Shown one piece after another: positions 24,331 through 35,900 of a stretch of 64,000 nt of DNA. The DNA is taken from contig JBBCBC010000026.1 of NCBI GenBank assembly GCA_037126765.1, positions 27,066,448-27,130,447 on the forward strand, in the 5' to 3' direction. Position 1 is the first letter of the stretch. Each line of letters begins with the position of its first letter. The DNA is from Stenogyne calaminthoides (lineage: Eukaryota; Streptophyta; Magnoliopsida; Lamiales; Lamiaceae). The notes below the pieces were generated by a model. It made no database searches and was not told where the DNA came from. It saw only the letters and a list, made by a program, of their open reading frames with translations. The position numbers were made by a program, and so were the translations under genes.

Positions 24331-25400
24331 CAAAATGTATTTATTTATATTCGATATAATAAGCTGGATTAATGTCCCGAAGCAATGGCGACTGCGATGT
24401 ATGTTATTAATCAATCATGCTTTCGATGGAGCCAGTATTACATTACTCGAGATCAGAAGAGTTAAAAGAGCAGTCGGGCTTCGGTGGCTGAATATCTTAG
24501 TCGGTATATTCACTAACCGGTCACGAAAACTCGAGATATCCCCAGTATATTCGCAGCTTCGAATAACTGAAAAACTCGAATATCTGAAACTCAGATATCG
24601 CGAAGTCGATATATTCGCGGCTTCAGATATCGCTGAATATCACGGTGATATATTCGCTGAATATCTGTGAAAACACCGAGATATACGGGGTATTGGCTCG
24701 GAAATATCGCAGATATCTTGAAATTGATATGTTCGCTGACTCAGATATCACAGTGGTATATTCGCGGCTCGAATATCTAAAACAAATATCACGAGTCGGT
24801 ATGTTCATGAATATCACAGTCGGTATGCTCGCTGATAGAATCGAAACCTGAACCATCACAAGAATTGATATCTTCATGACCTGACATTCTGACATGTGAA
24901 TTTGAGTCTTTCGACAAAAGGCTCGGTGTACCGAGGAATGATAATCAAATGGCGTAGTTAAAGGCGAACAAAATCAGTAGATTAATTTGGAATTTACAGT
25001 GTGTCTTCTGAGGACAAAGTAGCTCTGAATCGTCTGAAAGGCGAAGTTAGGAGCGTGGCAATCGTCAGGATTAAGTATTGAGGTTTCTGACTCGTAGCGC
25101 GATCCATTTCGCCTTTAATCGGAGTCTATAAAGGAAAGAAAAAAAGAAAGAAAAAGGGTTGAAAATCTCCGAGAAAGTCGTACCTGCTGACGAGAGGTGA
25201 GGAGCGAAGAATTCAGTGATGGTGTCATCTAGAAACCCTTTTGATTGACCTCTCAATTATCACCCGTGTAATGATTAAATCTTACATGGGTGTCATCGAA
25301 TATTATGCGTGTAAAGCTCGTAATCTACAATCTAATTAGTAATTTCTCGTATTTGGGTCAACAAATTCATCTTATTCTGACTTATAGTACGTGCATGTTT
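24331..25400 (+). mobile_element. Probable LTR fragment (U3-R-U5-like), cut by the gap
   Basis: The composition is distinct from its neighbours. A field of degenerate GATATATTCGC/CGAATATC repeats (24499-24840) resembles a U3 enhancer array. About 290 bp later come a TATA box (TATAAAGG, 25127-25134), a purine-rich leader and a T-rich U5-like tail reaching the gap. No terminal TG...CA pair or coding region is visible, so this is inferred. A gene promoter is the alternative. Confidence 0.35.
24499..24840. repeat. Degenerate GATATATTCGC repeat field
   Basis: Over about 340 bp the motif (C/G)GATATATTCGC or its variants (GGTATATTCGC, GATATGTTCGC, CGGTATGTTC) recurs about eight times. Its inverted partner CGAATATC/TGAATATC(A/T) alternates with it, giving many overlapping short palindromes such as CAGATATCG and GAATATCACGGTGATATATTC. 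Confidence 0.7.
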
Positions 25401-25900
25401 NNNNNNNNNNNNNNNNNNNNNNNNNNNNNNNNNNNNNNNNNNNNNNNNNNNNNNNNNNNNNNNNNNNNNNNNNNNNNNNNNNNNNNNNNNNNNNNNNNNN
25501 NNNNNNNNNNNNNNNNNNNNNNNNNNNNNNNNNNNNNNNNNNNNNNNNNNNNNNNNNNNNNNNNNNNNNNNNNNNNNNNNNNNNNNNNNNNNNNNNNNNN
25601 NNNNNNNNNNNNNNNNNNNNNNNNNNNNNNNNNNNNNNNNNNNNNNNNNNNNNNNNNNNNNNNNNNNNNNNNNNNNNNNNNNNNNNNNNNNNNNNNNNNN
25701 NNNNNNNNNNNNNNNNNNNNNNNNNNNNNNNNNNNNNNNNNNNNNNNNNNNNNNNNNNNNNNNNNNNNNNNNNNNNNNNNNNNNNNNNNNNNNNNNNNNN
25801 NNNNNNNNNNNNNNNNNNNNNNNNNNNNNNNNNNNNNNNNNNNNNNNNNNNNNNNNNNNNNNNNNNNNNNNNNNNNNNNNNNNNNNNNNNNNNNNNNNNN
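25401..25900. other. Assembly gap (500 N)
   Basis: Exactly 500 undefined bases, the conventional placeholder for a gap of unknown size. Any frame crossing it is meaningless. Confidence 1.
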
Positions 25901-26205
25901 ATGTCATTTGTCGTACAAATTCTATAATCTACGTTATAGATGATAGACCACTTTCTTTTCTGCTAAAATATGCAGCAAGATATGATTTTTAACCTAATAC
26001 AACTACAAAAGTCAATTGGTGCAGTGTTTAATAAATGTAGGCAAAGTCTTGTGTAAACCTGTTTTGCATTTCGTGTGTGCTGTTGAAAGGTATTAGTAGT
26101 TAGATGAAAAGGTATTAGTTGTCTCATTATAAAGTACTAGTAGGTAAAAACTGATAACTTACAACAAGGTTGGTGTATTTACATCTGGAGAAGTGAAAAG
26201 AATAC

Positions 26206-26365
26206 CTTGATCTTTACGAGCAGGGGAGGCGGTGTCAATGCGGGCGTTTTGGGGCTTGGGCGAGGCGGCGGCGGCGCCTTTCTGCACGGCGGTGTTGGAG
26301 TTGAAAATGTGGCCGTTGGTGCCCGGCTCCACCTTCACTTTCCTCAAAACAACGGTAGCGCTCAT
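26206..26365 (-). CDS. First coding exon of an unidentified gene (partial)
   Basis: The exon starts MSATVVLRKVKVEPGTNGHI in a good AGCGCT-ATG region preceded by a 5'-UTR-like leader. After 53 codons plus one base it meets a clean donor (AAG|GTATTC). The peptide is basic, then Ala/Ser/Pro-rich (AAAASPKPQNARIDTASPAR), like the disordered N-terminus of a nuclear or cytosolic protein. The sequence from 26205 down to the gap looks like intron, so the other exons lie in the gap or left of it, unless the exon is orphaned. I do not recognise the family. Confidence 0.55.
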
Positions 26366-26626
26366 TTTTGTGAAAGCAGAGAAAAGCAAAACCCTAGTGA
26401 GAGAATGAATTATTGGTGTGATCGTAGGAGTGAATGATTGAAACTTGAAAGTAGTATGTTCGCGGTTCGCCTCACTGTTAATGGTGGTACTGTAACTACT
26501 GTTACAGTTTGGCAAATTAAGTGTTGGGTTCCGATTCTGTGGGAGCGCCCTCACCCACAGACGCGTGGGTCTTCAGCTTCTACCCAATAAATAATAACAC
26601 TGCGTTTAGTCTTTTTTTTTTAGAAA

Positions 26627-27107
26627 GGCCGAATGAATAAATTTAGCTCATATTTTTTATTTTTTTATCAATTTTAGCACATACTTTTTTCTCTCTTTAA
26701 ATTTAGCATATACTTTCACTTAATATTGAAAAATATCCCGATTCACCATTTTCGATAAAGTCTGTCTGAATAGCTCGCCGAAATCCACCTATCTTGTTGA
26801 CGTGTAACTATTAAAATAAAATAAAAAATATCATCACCTGAGATTAAAAAACGCGGGTTATAAAAACATATCGGTTCACTATTTTCTAATTTTAAGTGTT
26901 GATATTTTTTATTTTTTTATTTTAATATTTATACATCAGCAAGATAAGTTAACTCCGACGACCACATCAAACGAAAATTGCCGAAAATAGTGACTCGGGA
27001 TGTTTTTAAGTATTAAGTAAAAATATGTGTTAAATTTGAAGAGATAAAAAATATGTGCTAAAATTGAAGAAAAACTAAAAGTATGCGCTAAATTTTATTA
27101 TTTGGCC
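26627..27107. mobile_element. MULE-type foldback element, 481 bp
   Basis: The two arms of about 115 bp are inverted repeats (left GGCCGAATGAATAAATTTAGC, right complement GGCCAAATAATAAAATTTAGC, continuing through AATTTTAGCACATA). Flanking 9-mers TTTTAGAAA (26618-26626) and TTATAGAAA (27108-27116) match at eight of nine positions, consistent with an old Mutator-type TSD. Confidence 0.75.
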
Positions 27108-27576
27108 TTATAGAAATAAAGATAATTATTTGTAACTTAAAATGCGGGACATATTTGCAAACTTAAATACGAGGGAGTTTGTCTCACATGAATCAGTTCT
27201 ATGCTATGAACTTGAATTATTTGACTCATTGCACTCATTTTCAAAATATTTTTCTAAATCACTAAACTTAACTCGTATTATATTCTGGGTATGGTCAAAT
27301 GTCATGAATTAAAAACAAGATTCATAGCATGAACTAGGTCTATGCAAGTTTTTGTCAAATTTGAGGGTCCACTTGCTATGAATTGAGAATGAAAAATATA
27401 AATAGTAGTATAATTTAAGGGCCAAATATTGAAGAGTTGATTATTACATTATTAATATTTGATTATAAAATTGTCAAGAAATTCTTTATCATTCATTTTC
27501 ATTACCCACCCTCATTATTCTTACCGAAGTGGGCATTTTATAGCATATTATGGTTTGTAAGTAGTTATTGTACATG
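27108..27576. other. Intergenic with a dispersed repeat copy
   Basis: Holds the 27175-27355 copy of the repeat described at 8925-9110. No gene is seen. Confidence 0.5.
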
Positions 27577-27980
27577 CATAATGCATCCAAAGGCTCCTGA
27601 ACTATCAATTTTTATTTCGAAAGACCCCTAAATTATTTTTTATTTTAAAAAACCCTTAAATTATCAACTTTTGTATCAAAAAGCTCTTAAATTATTTTTG
27701 TTTTAAAAAGCCCTTAAACTATATATTTTTTATTTCATAAGGTAATTTTTTTACAATTCGTTAGAGATATTTTTTCATTGTTGGAGATTGATCTGAATAT
27801 GATAGCATTGAAATTGAGTTGATTTGTCATATTTTAACGGAAAAAATTAAGCTAACTTAAGAAAATATGTTTCAAGGATCTTTTGAAATAAAAATTAATA
27901 GTTTAAAAGCTTTTTAAAATAAAAAATAATTTAGGAGGCTTTCGAAATAAGATGTGATAGTCCTTTTGATGCATCATGTC
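27577..27980. mobile_element. MULE-type TIR element, 404 bp
   Basis: The left arm CATAATGCATCCAAAGGCTCC and the complement of the right arm (GACATGATGCATCAAAAGGAC) begin inverted repeats that continue through TTATTTCGAAAG and CCTAAATTATTTTTTATTTT. A perfect 12-bp direct repeat TTATTGTACATG flanks it (27565-27576, 27981-27992), containing the expected 9-10-bp TSD. The left arm carries several further degenerate copies of AAATTATTTTT. Confidence 0.78.
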
Positions 27981-28317
27981 TTATTGTACATGGTATTGTA
28001 AGATGTATAATATCATCGAGTCGTATACATAATGATACGGATGAAGTAAATTACCAGAAAAGAAAATATTGTCATGATTTTATTAATTAATGTATTGAGA
28101 TAGAGACATAGAGACAAAGAGACAAAGTCATGCACCGTGCAATTTAAGTGTATTTTTAAAACTTTCAACTTGTTTACAATAAAACAAACAATTATATTAT
28201 ATAATAGTACAAAAAGAATATCATAATTTTCAATTTAATTCATAAAATTCTCGAGTAATATTTGCTAATATTGTTCAATAAAATATTAATACACACAAAT
28301 TAATATCATTAGTCAAA

Positions 28318-29713
28318 GGGTTAATTTTAAATAAATACAAGACATTTATGCTAAATATCAATTTAATCACGACCTTCAATATTATTATATTAAAGTCCAA
28401 CCTTTGATATAGTTGCAAATCGATACACGTTTTATTTTCTCCTGCCTAGAAGAGATGACATGGCTCATCGGAGCATGTGTATACTTGTCCGTTAGGATGA
28501 CACATATTAAATATTATTTTTTAATTATTCCACATCATATTACACATCCTCCATCAATAACAGTTTTGAAATAAATTAAAATACAAAATAAATATCAAAA
28601 GAAGTAAAATCTAAAACAAACAAACAAAATAATTAAAATGTAAATAAATAAAAAAAATCAAACAGTTCATCTTCACCATCCACTCATCTTCACCCTTCCA
28701 TTGCCGCATCTTCGTCAAAAAGTCAATCGGTTCTGCAAAACATAAAACCCTCATAATCGCAAAATCACAGACCCCCATCCACAAAATCGAGTTCTGCGAA
28801 TCTCCAAAATTTAATTTTGCACAAAAATCCCAGATTCCTCAAAGCAAACCCCCACTTAAAATCGCATACGCGAATTTAGTTCAGATTTGCAGAAAAGAAA
28901 TTTCTACCCTCAGATTTGCAGAACTACACATCAAATAAACAACAATTAAAATAAAATCAACCTCAAATTGCAAATAAATTTTCTATCAATCTCATAAATT
29001 GATCGAATCTCAATAAACACATCCCAAATTTAATTTAAGAATGTGGACTGCAATTAGTACAACATGTGAGAGGTTGAGGGGGGGGTCGATAGACAGTGAA
29101 TGGATTGAATGGAGACGAGGTGATTTCATTTTATTTTGGAACATGAGAAAACATTTGATTTTGAAACATTGACGGCGCAAGAACTACTTTTTAAGTTTTG
29201 GAATTTAGATTTACATGTTTTATTTTGGTTATTTGGATTCTATTTATTTTGTTTTTAATTCACCTTTTTAATATTTTTTATGGCAAAGTATAGTGTGAAC
29301 AAATTTTACGGTGAAACTGGTTAAGAAGTGTGACTTATATTATTAAAGTGTGACTTTTTACTGTGTGTGTGTTTTTACTATAAAGTGTATTACTCATAAA
29401 AGTGAAGGGTGTGACTTATATTATAGCAAAGAGTGTCGTAGTGATAACTGAAGTGTGTGACTTATATTAATAAAGTGTGTGACTTATATTAATAAAGTGT
29501 GTGACTGTAAAAAAATAAACCAATTTCACGGTGAACAAGTTTCACAGCATACCAACTCATTTTTTATTTAAAAGTCTGACATGGCAAAAATAATAGTTCC
29601 GGAAAGCCACATCATCTACAACATCAAAGGTTGGACTTTTATACAATAATTCTAAAGATCGTGATTAAATTGATATTTATCCTGAAGATCGTGTATTTAT
29701 TTAAAATTAACCC
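28318..29713. mobile_element. MULE-type element with ~100-bp TIRs and a nested MITE
   Basis: The left arm starts GGGTTAATTTTAAATAAATACA. The right arm in complement is GGGTTAATTTTAAATAAATACA followed by ATCAATTTAATCACGA and AAAGTCCAACCTTTGAT in the same order. The interior 28640-29000 is less AT-rich and CDS/UTR-like, so a captured host fragment is possible. The 277-bp element at 29282-29558 is nested inside. No clear TSD was found for the outer element. Confidence 0.7.
29282..29558 (+). mobile_element. MULE-type MITE, GTGTGACTTATATTA family (member 1)
   Basis: It starts GGCAAAGTATAGTGTGAAC and ends GTTTCACAGCATACCAACTC. A perfect 9-bp duplication ATTTTTTAT flanks it (29273-29281, 29559-29567). 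The interior holds repeated GTGTGACTTATATTA(A/T)TAAA units, and the arms carry TTTTACGGTGAAAC / TTTCACGGTGAAC. Members 2-4 are at 44497-44778, 46468-46747 and, inverted, 51365-51645. Confidence 0.85.
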
Positions 29714-29929
29714 TCTATCAGAAATAAATAATATTATTTAAAATGCATAAATGTGTTATAATTCTTGTATATGGAGTACTTGACAATATGGCAATATTTA
29801 AAGACTTGGACAGTGAGGCTATAAAGATTAATGATAGTATGATACCTTGTGCAAAAACAAAACTTCATAATTTTAATACAAATTAAGACATAAAACCTCA
29901 AGACATAGGGAAATAAGGCATAGAAGTTT

Positions 29930-31755
29930 CTAAACATAAGGAACTGGAAGCCTCTGAGTTTCATGGCCAGCAACCATATCTTCCCACACCAAATCTGAAA
30001 GTGCCATTGTCAATTCTCCCACTTTACCTGCACCAAAAACCACATAAAAGTAACTAATAAAAGTCTTGTAAATGCTAAAAATCAAGTAAAACCAGACAAG
30101 ACTGTAATATTTACCATCTCCAATAGGCTCATCATCCCACATGATGATTGGCAACAAGGGAAGTGTGCTTCCTACAAACATCATTTCGGCGGCCCCTTTG
30201 GCTTCTTCAACGCTCACATTGGCGGCTCTGAAGCCTTTCAACCGCCCTTGCTCGACCAACTTAGGTGCTAGTTCGAGCAGCCTCAGGGCGGTGCACCCGC
30301 TCAGAATCTTGTCGAAGAGTGGAAGAACGAGCTCCTTATCATGAGTGATGAACGCGACGTTTACCATTGGACCCTCGGCGATGTAGCCTTCGTCGTCGAC
30401 CCATACGGAGGCGAATGCCCCGTTATCTTCGGCTTCCATCTTGGCAAGTACGTTTGGGAGATAGTTGACGTTCTTTGTCGTGGCAAAGAGGGGAGACTTC
30501 ATTGGGATTGTCGATGTGATTGCTTTGACTCCCTCCTTGCACTGAGAGAAGTTTTTGTCTATGACTACTGCGTAGAATGCCGACGACGTGCAGCCAGTGG
30601 ACGAGAGCAGGAAGTCGCCTGGCCCTGCACTTAGCCAGTATCGAAGGGTCCCTTTCCTGCATTGTGATGCTGCTGTGAGCTGAATGAGAATGCTTTTTAG
30701 TGTGGATTGAGAAAACGGAGAGACGATTCGTGCTTTGGCTGCTGATCGAAGAAAACGAGCCAGATGGACGTCCAACTCGTAGATGTATCTGCGATTGAGT
30801 AACTACTAATCAATCAATCAATGCCCTATCATAGGATGTAACACAGAAATTTGAGTGGTCTTATGTAAAACGGTTTTACCATGCAAATGGTTCGCAACTA
30901 TTACTTTAGAGTAAAACAACTAATACTTTTCAATGAAACAACTGATACTGTTAAAAATACACACAAAATGCAAACCAATTGCACATTAAAACTGATTTAT
31001 ATAAAACTCTGCCCAGAAAACGATGTAGAGTTCAATTCAACCCTTCTTTCCTAACATGATATAATGCTCATATTAGATTTAGATGGTGGGTGTTTTTTCA
31101 AATCCATTATCATAAAATTCTACAATCCGAACACAACCTTAAGAATCCGATACGCAAAAACCACAAATTTTATCACCATGAATATGAATTTGAAAGCAGA
31201 AAATGTGTACGTAAGTTTACCCATCGATTACAATGGCCGTGTCGAAGACACCGTGGCCTCGATGAACCATGTGATCGTCTATAGGGATAACCATCATTGC
31301 TGGGTCAAGAATTATTCCACCAAAAACACTGGAATACATAGCAGGGTATGGCTTTCTCTTCCCCTCCCATTTTTCTTGCAGTTTTGACAGTAACTGAATA
31401 GGAAAACAGAGTAGATTAAAAAGGGATTTATATATTCACAGAAGAGACACTTTCTTGTGGAACATCGGATCAAAATTTATCAATTAATTAAAAAAGAGAG
31501 AGTTTAAACTAAGACAGCAGAAGACATTCAAAATCAAGGTGTAATGATAATAAGGGGATTTCAATAGATTCACCTCTGATGATGATGAAAACACATCAAC
31601 TTTAAATTCTGCACCATTTTCCACCTGCACTGCAACCCAGAAGACAAGAAGTCAATTCTAGTTCATCTCAATCTAGTAATTTGAGTAAATTCATGACAGT
31701 TAAGAGAGAAAGAGAGAGTACCAGATTTCTCAGTAGAAGAGTTGAATGTTGCCAT
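29930..31755 (-). CDS. Class IV PLP aminotransferase (D-amino-acid/branched-chain aminotransferase-like)
   Basis: Five exons: 31722-31755, 31574-31629, 31221-31393, 30115-30788 and 29930-30027. All borders are GT-AG and phases are continuous: 1035 nt, 344 aa plus stop. It is a fold-type IV PLP enzyme of the BCAT/D-amino-acid aminotransferase/4-amino-4-deoxychorismate lyase superfamily. Motifs in order: DDHMVHRGHGVFDTA, LRYWLSAGPGDFLLS, FATTKNVNYLPNVL with the PLP-binding Lys, YIAEGPMVNVAF with the conserved Glu-Gly, SGCTALR, and GSTLPLLPIIMWDDEPIG. It resembles the aminotransferase domain of the plant proteins annotated 'branched-chain-amino-acid aminotransferase-like', more than BCAT itself. 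The N-terminus (MATFNSSTEKS) is short with no obvious transit peptide. A TATA-like CATAAAAG sits about 65 bases upstream. The substrate (D-amino acid, ADC or branched-chain) is not decided by sequence. Confidence 0.93.
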
Positions 31756-31818
31756 AGCTCAAAAAGGAAGAGTGATATGGATGTAGAAATTGTGAAAGAA
31801 TGGGCAGAAGGTGTTGCA

Positions 31819-31826
31819 CTTTTATG
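31819..31826 (-). promoter_or_regulatory. TATA-like box of the class IV aminotransferase gene
   Basis: CATAAAAG on the minus strand, 64-71 bases upstream of the ATG at 31755. The placement is plausible for a short leader. A single motif, so weak evidence. Confidence 0.35.
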
Positions 31827-32457
31827 GATGAAAATATCCAACTTTAAGACAAAATAACCCCTTATTTAATACTCCACAATTTTAAATTTGTAAAGGCATA
31901 TTTGCAAGAAGATAAAGGTGGTAACTTTAGACAATGTGACAATGGAAGTATCCATCTCTTGGCTCTAACCGCCAATCATTTAATAAATATATAGATAAAA
32001 AGAGCCTAAACGGATTTACTTTATTTCCTGCAGTGTACATCACGAATTTGTTTAATGTACAAGTATTTTGGTTGGATAAATTTGAAATACTTGGTTTGTG
32101 AAACCAAATTTCAATACAGTGAAAAAAGGAATCAGATAAGGTCAACAGATATGCCAAGGACCAAATAGATATGAAGAAAAAGACACAATTAGGTGAAGGA
32201 ATAATGTGTTTTTCTGATGGTAACTGTTAAACCTACATATTATTACAACAGAATACAGCACAAACGACAAGGCCAAACGGCAATTTGGGAGTTTGTATTG
32301 TTGCTAGATATAAAGAAAAATAATATATACACATTCACAACAATAGAGTATAAGAAAGTGTAGGCTAATGATTAAAATATTTATATTTCACCAATGAATA
32401 AACAGAATCATTTGCAGAGTACATGTCTAATGAACCAGATTTCACCCTATGTTCACA

Positions 32458-32796
32458 AGGAAAGGGATCCTCTTCATTCGAGGATACGTAAATTTCGTCA
32501 CTTTCGCTGAATCTGGACCGTTCCATTTTATCAACACGTGTCACGCCACCAAATTTAATAAAAAGTTAATAAATGAAGAGTGGATTCCGTACAAAACCCG
32601 TTGATGTGTTTCTGAATGCTACTCGGTAACACATCAGCGGGTTTTCGGTGCCTCCTGAAGTTCTGGCCCCTCAGATGGGCAGCACGTGTAAATTAACGGT
32701 GAAGTGGCGTGATTTTGTTCGTCGATGTAATGTACGGTCCAGATTAAAGGAAACTGAGGAAATTTATGGGAATGCAAATGGAGAGGATCCATTCCC
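32458..32796. mobile_element. MULE-type MITE between the two aminotransferase genes, 339 bp
   Basis: Inverted arms of about 60 bp (left GGGATCCTCTTCATT ... AATCTGGACCGT, right complement GGAATGGATCCTCTCCATT ... AATCTGGACCGT). Flanking 9-mers ATGTTCACA (32449-32457) and ATGTTGACA (32797-32805) differ at one base. It lies about 140 bp downstream of the tyrosine aminotransferase stop codon and contains a second inner hairpin (AACCCGTTGATGTG / CACATCAGCGGGTT). Confidence 0.75.
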
Positions 32797-32939
32797 ATGT
32801 TGACATTTAAAATAAAAAGAAGAAAAATTAACAGTCTGCTCTGCCCATTCTACTTATCTTTTTATCTCTCTTTAGTAATTGTGTTCCATCTATGCTGGGA
32901 GCTGTTGTAACTTGTGATTGCCGGTGTGGGCCCAATTCG

Positions 32940-35900
32940 TTAACAGGAATGCCGTTGACAGAACGAGTTCAGCCTCTCCATTGCTTCTACAAGAGACGAA
33001 GGTTCAACTGCAAATGTGATTCGTATCCAATTCTTTAGACCCACAGCAAGTCCTGCAAAACAAGATTGCAGCATTACCTCAATCGTGCAAGTTTCACACT
33101 ACATAGACCCAAAATAATTGTCATTTTTCACTAATTTAAGATAAGTAAATATCATGGTCCAATTTTGTCCTTCTACTTGTTTTTTGTGATAGTATGCATT
33201 AACTAAGCAAGTTTACTCCATGTAGGTAAACAAAAGGGTAAAGATGTCTCACTACAAGTATATTTATTGTTATTTAATGACTTCCGTAATTCGTGTGAAA
33301 CATCAATAAACAATGGATAATATGGGTCAGAGGGAGTAATAGTATATACTCCCTCATTGAGGGAAATGCACTAGTACATGAGCAATCAATTACATAGTCT
33401 GTATTCAAATATTAGTTAAAATTTTGCAGCATAAGTGGTCGTACAGAGATCACTGTCTTGCAATAATATTACAAAGCTAGAAGTAGGCAATGATTCTCCC
33501 ATGCTGTCATGATAAAAAAAAAAAAAAAAAAGTATCTTGCAAGAAAGGAAGAAATCTTGAACTGCTTGAACAAAAGAAAAATGCAATTTTACTTCATTAT
33601 TTTATATAATCAAATCTTTCTGAATAGTGGCTTAATGTGTATTGAACATTTTTGCAATTTGATGCAGCTTCTAAAATAATCGGATATCAGATGCTTAAGT
33701 CTAATTGTTCCGTCAATTGTGTATCTTCTTTGTATACAAAAACTCGTACCCAGATAACTCCACTTTAAATAGCTTCAGATCTCAAAAAATATAGTACCTG
33801 GAAGAATTATAACTGATTCCTCTTTAGCCAGCTTGAAACAAAAGTCAAGATCATCACTAATATCTTTGATCATGGAAATATTCAGCTTCACCTACATTTT
33901 CCAGATGGATTCAGAAGAATAATAGTTAGAAGAAAGTGTGCTCTGAGGTCATTTTTTTACTTAATATAGCAGGTATCATACGTACCATGAAAACCATAGA
34001 TCCTTCTGGCTTAAGAGGACAACTAAAACAACGGATTTCATGGATCTTCTTGTAACAAATATCAGAAGCTTGCTTCAGTATGTTAGTGGTTTTTCTAAAG
34101 AAAACATCTTGTGTTTGCTCGATGATTGTTGGTACTGCAGCCTGAAACATCATAGATAATATTCTGCAGCAGATCAAATATTTGAGTTATGCTATTTATA
34201 ATGTTGGATGGTTATGCATATTTTTAGAAGGAAACACCCGAATAGGGATTTAAACTAGGAAAAAAGAAGTGTAGTTAGTAGTTACCAAGTTGGATTCATT
34301 GCACTAATTACTCGGTACAGAAAAATAAGGGTTAATATCATTGTTGGTCCCTAAAGTTTCAGTTTTGGTCCCCCTCTTTCACTCACTATCAAGTTTGTTC
34401 CTGGAAGTACACTTTTACTCACATTTGGTCTCACTATTAGTTAATAGTTCGTTGATTGACGGAATTGACTATTTAGTCTTTAGGGGTGTTAAATGTAATT
34501 ATACAAAAGAGTTGTACTTAAATGTAATTATAAATAAAAATAACAAAAAATTCAAAAGACTTTTGAATATGACGTTTAGCACCCAAATAATGGTGGGACC
34601 AAATGTGGGAGAAGAAGTGGGCTTTCAGGAACAAACTTGATAGTAAGTGAAAGAGGGGGACCAAAACTGGCCAAAAATGATTCCCGGAAAAATAACATAT
34701 AGGCTAAACCGACCTGTATGAATGTAGCAGGACCTCCACAAATGTCACAGCACTTCTTTAGGCGCTCAACGAACTAAGAATGTGACAAAGAGGTAGAAGT
34801 CAATATACTCCGAAATTATATAAAAAACTAATACGAGAGAAGGTATAAACAATTATAAGAAAAAATATCAGGACATTCGCACAACTGGAAAACTTTGGCT
34901 AGCAATCAAAGCACCACCTCGAGTAGATATACTGTATAAAAACAATGGAAAAGGAAACGAACCTTTGGGCTTGTTAAGCTGCCATTAGGATCATTGATGG
35001 CCAACCAGCCAAGGCGCCAACCAGGTACCAACCATCTCTTTGACAAAGATCCAAGTGTAAGCACTGGTGCAATTGATCCAAAAACTCCCATGGGAATAAA
35101 AGGTTTTGCCCCAAAAGCAAGATGGCCATAAACTTCATCAGCAATTACCACTATACCAAGCCTTTTGGAAGTTTCAGCAATCTGATTAATTAGTATAACG
35201 TTAACAGTTAATATAGTGGACCCATAGCTATAAATGGAATTACTGAAATCCACATGGTTTTCCTTAAAACCATATACATAAATAGCTTGAGGATGGGATT
35301 TTAATCAGCTTTATGAGCCTTAAGGAAAACTTCGACTAAACCCTACTCAAACTTAAACTAACACAGATCAAACATTAGAATATCCTGCTTATTCTAGTGC
35401 TAACCTTCTTTAGATGCTGATACGTATATACGTTTCCACATGGATTCCCAGGATTAATGATTACCATTCCAACCGTATTATGATCTGCCAAATCTTCTAC
35501 TTGACTGAGATCAACCTCCCATCCCTTTTCAGGAACAAGATCAAAATAGCGGGCTTCAAGATGTCTAAACGCGGCACAAAGTCCATAAATTGGAAAGCAA
35601 GGTCTCGGTAACAAGATATTGGCACCAGGCCGGGCCAAAACAGACAATACTATTTCAATAGCTTGTGTACAACCCGCTGTGACATAAACACAATCAGGTG
35701 GTAACTTATGGGGGAGACCACGTGACAAATATTCTGCAATTGATCTGATTTGAACAGAAATGTGGAATTAGAATCTTGTGTAATAGAACAAGTGAACCCA
35801 AAGACTGATATGCATAAAATGAGTCTATATGAAGCTAATGCTGAAAGCAATTATGGTATGTAAATCCATCAATTAAACCCTGAGGAAACAATAAAACAAT

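Noticed and set aside
25290..25943. Open frames spanning the run of Ns
   Set aside because: They consist of undefined bases; openness is an artefact.
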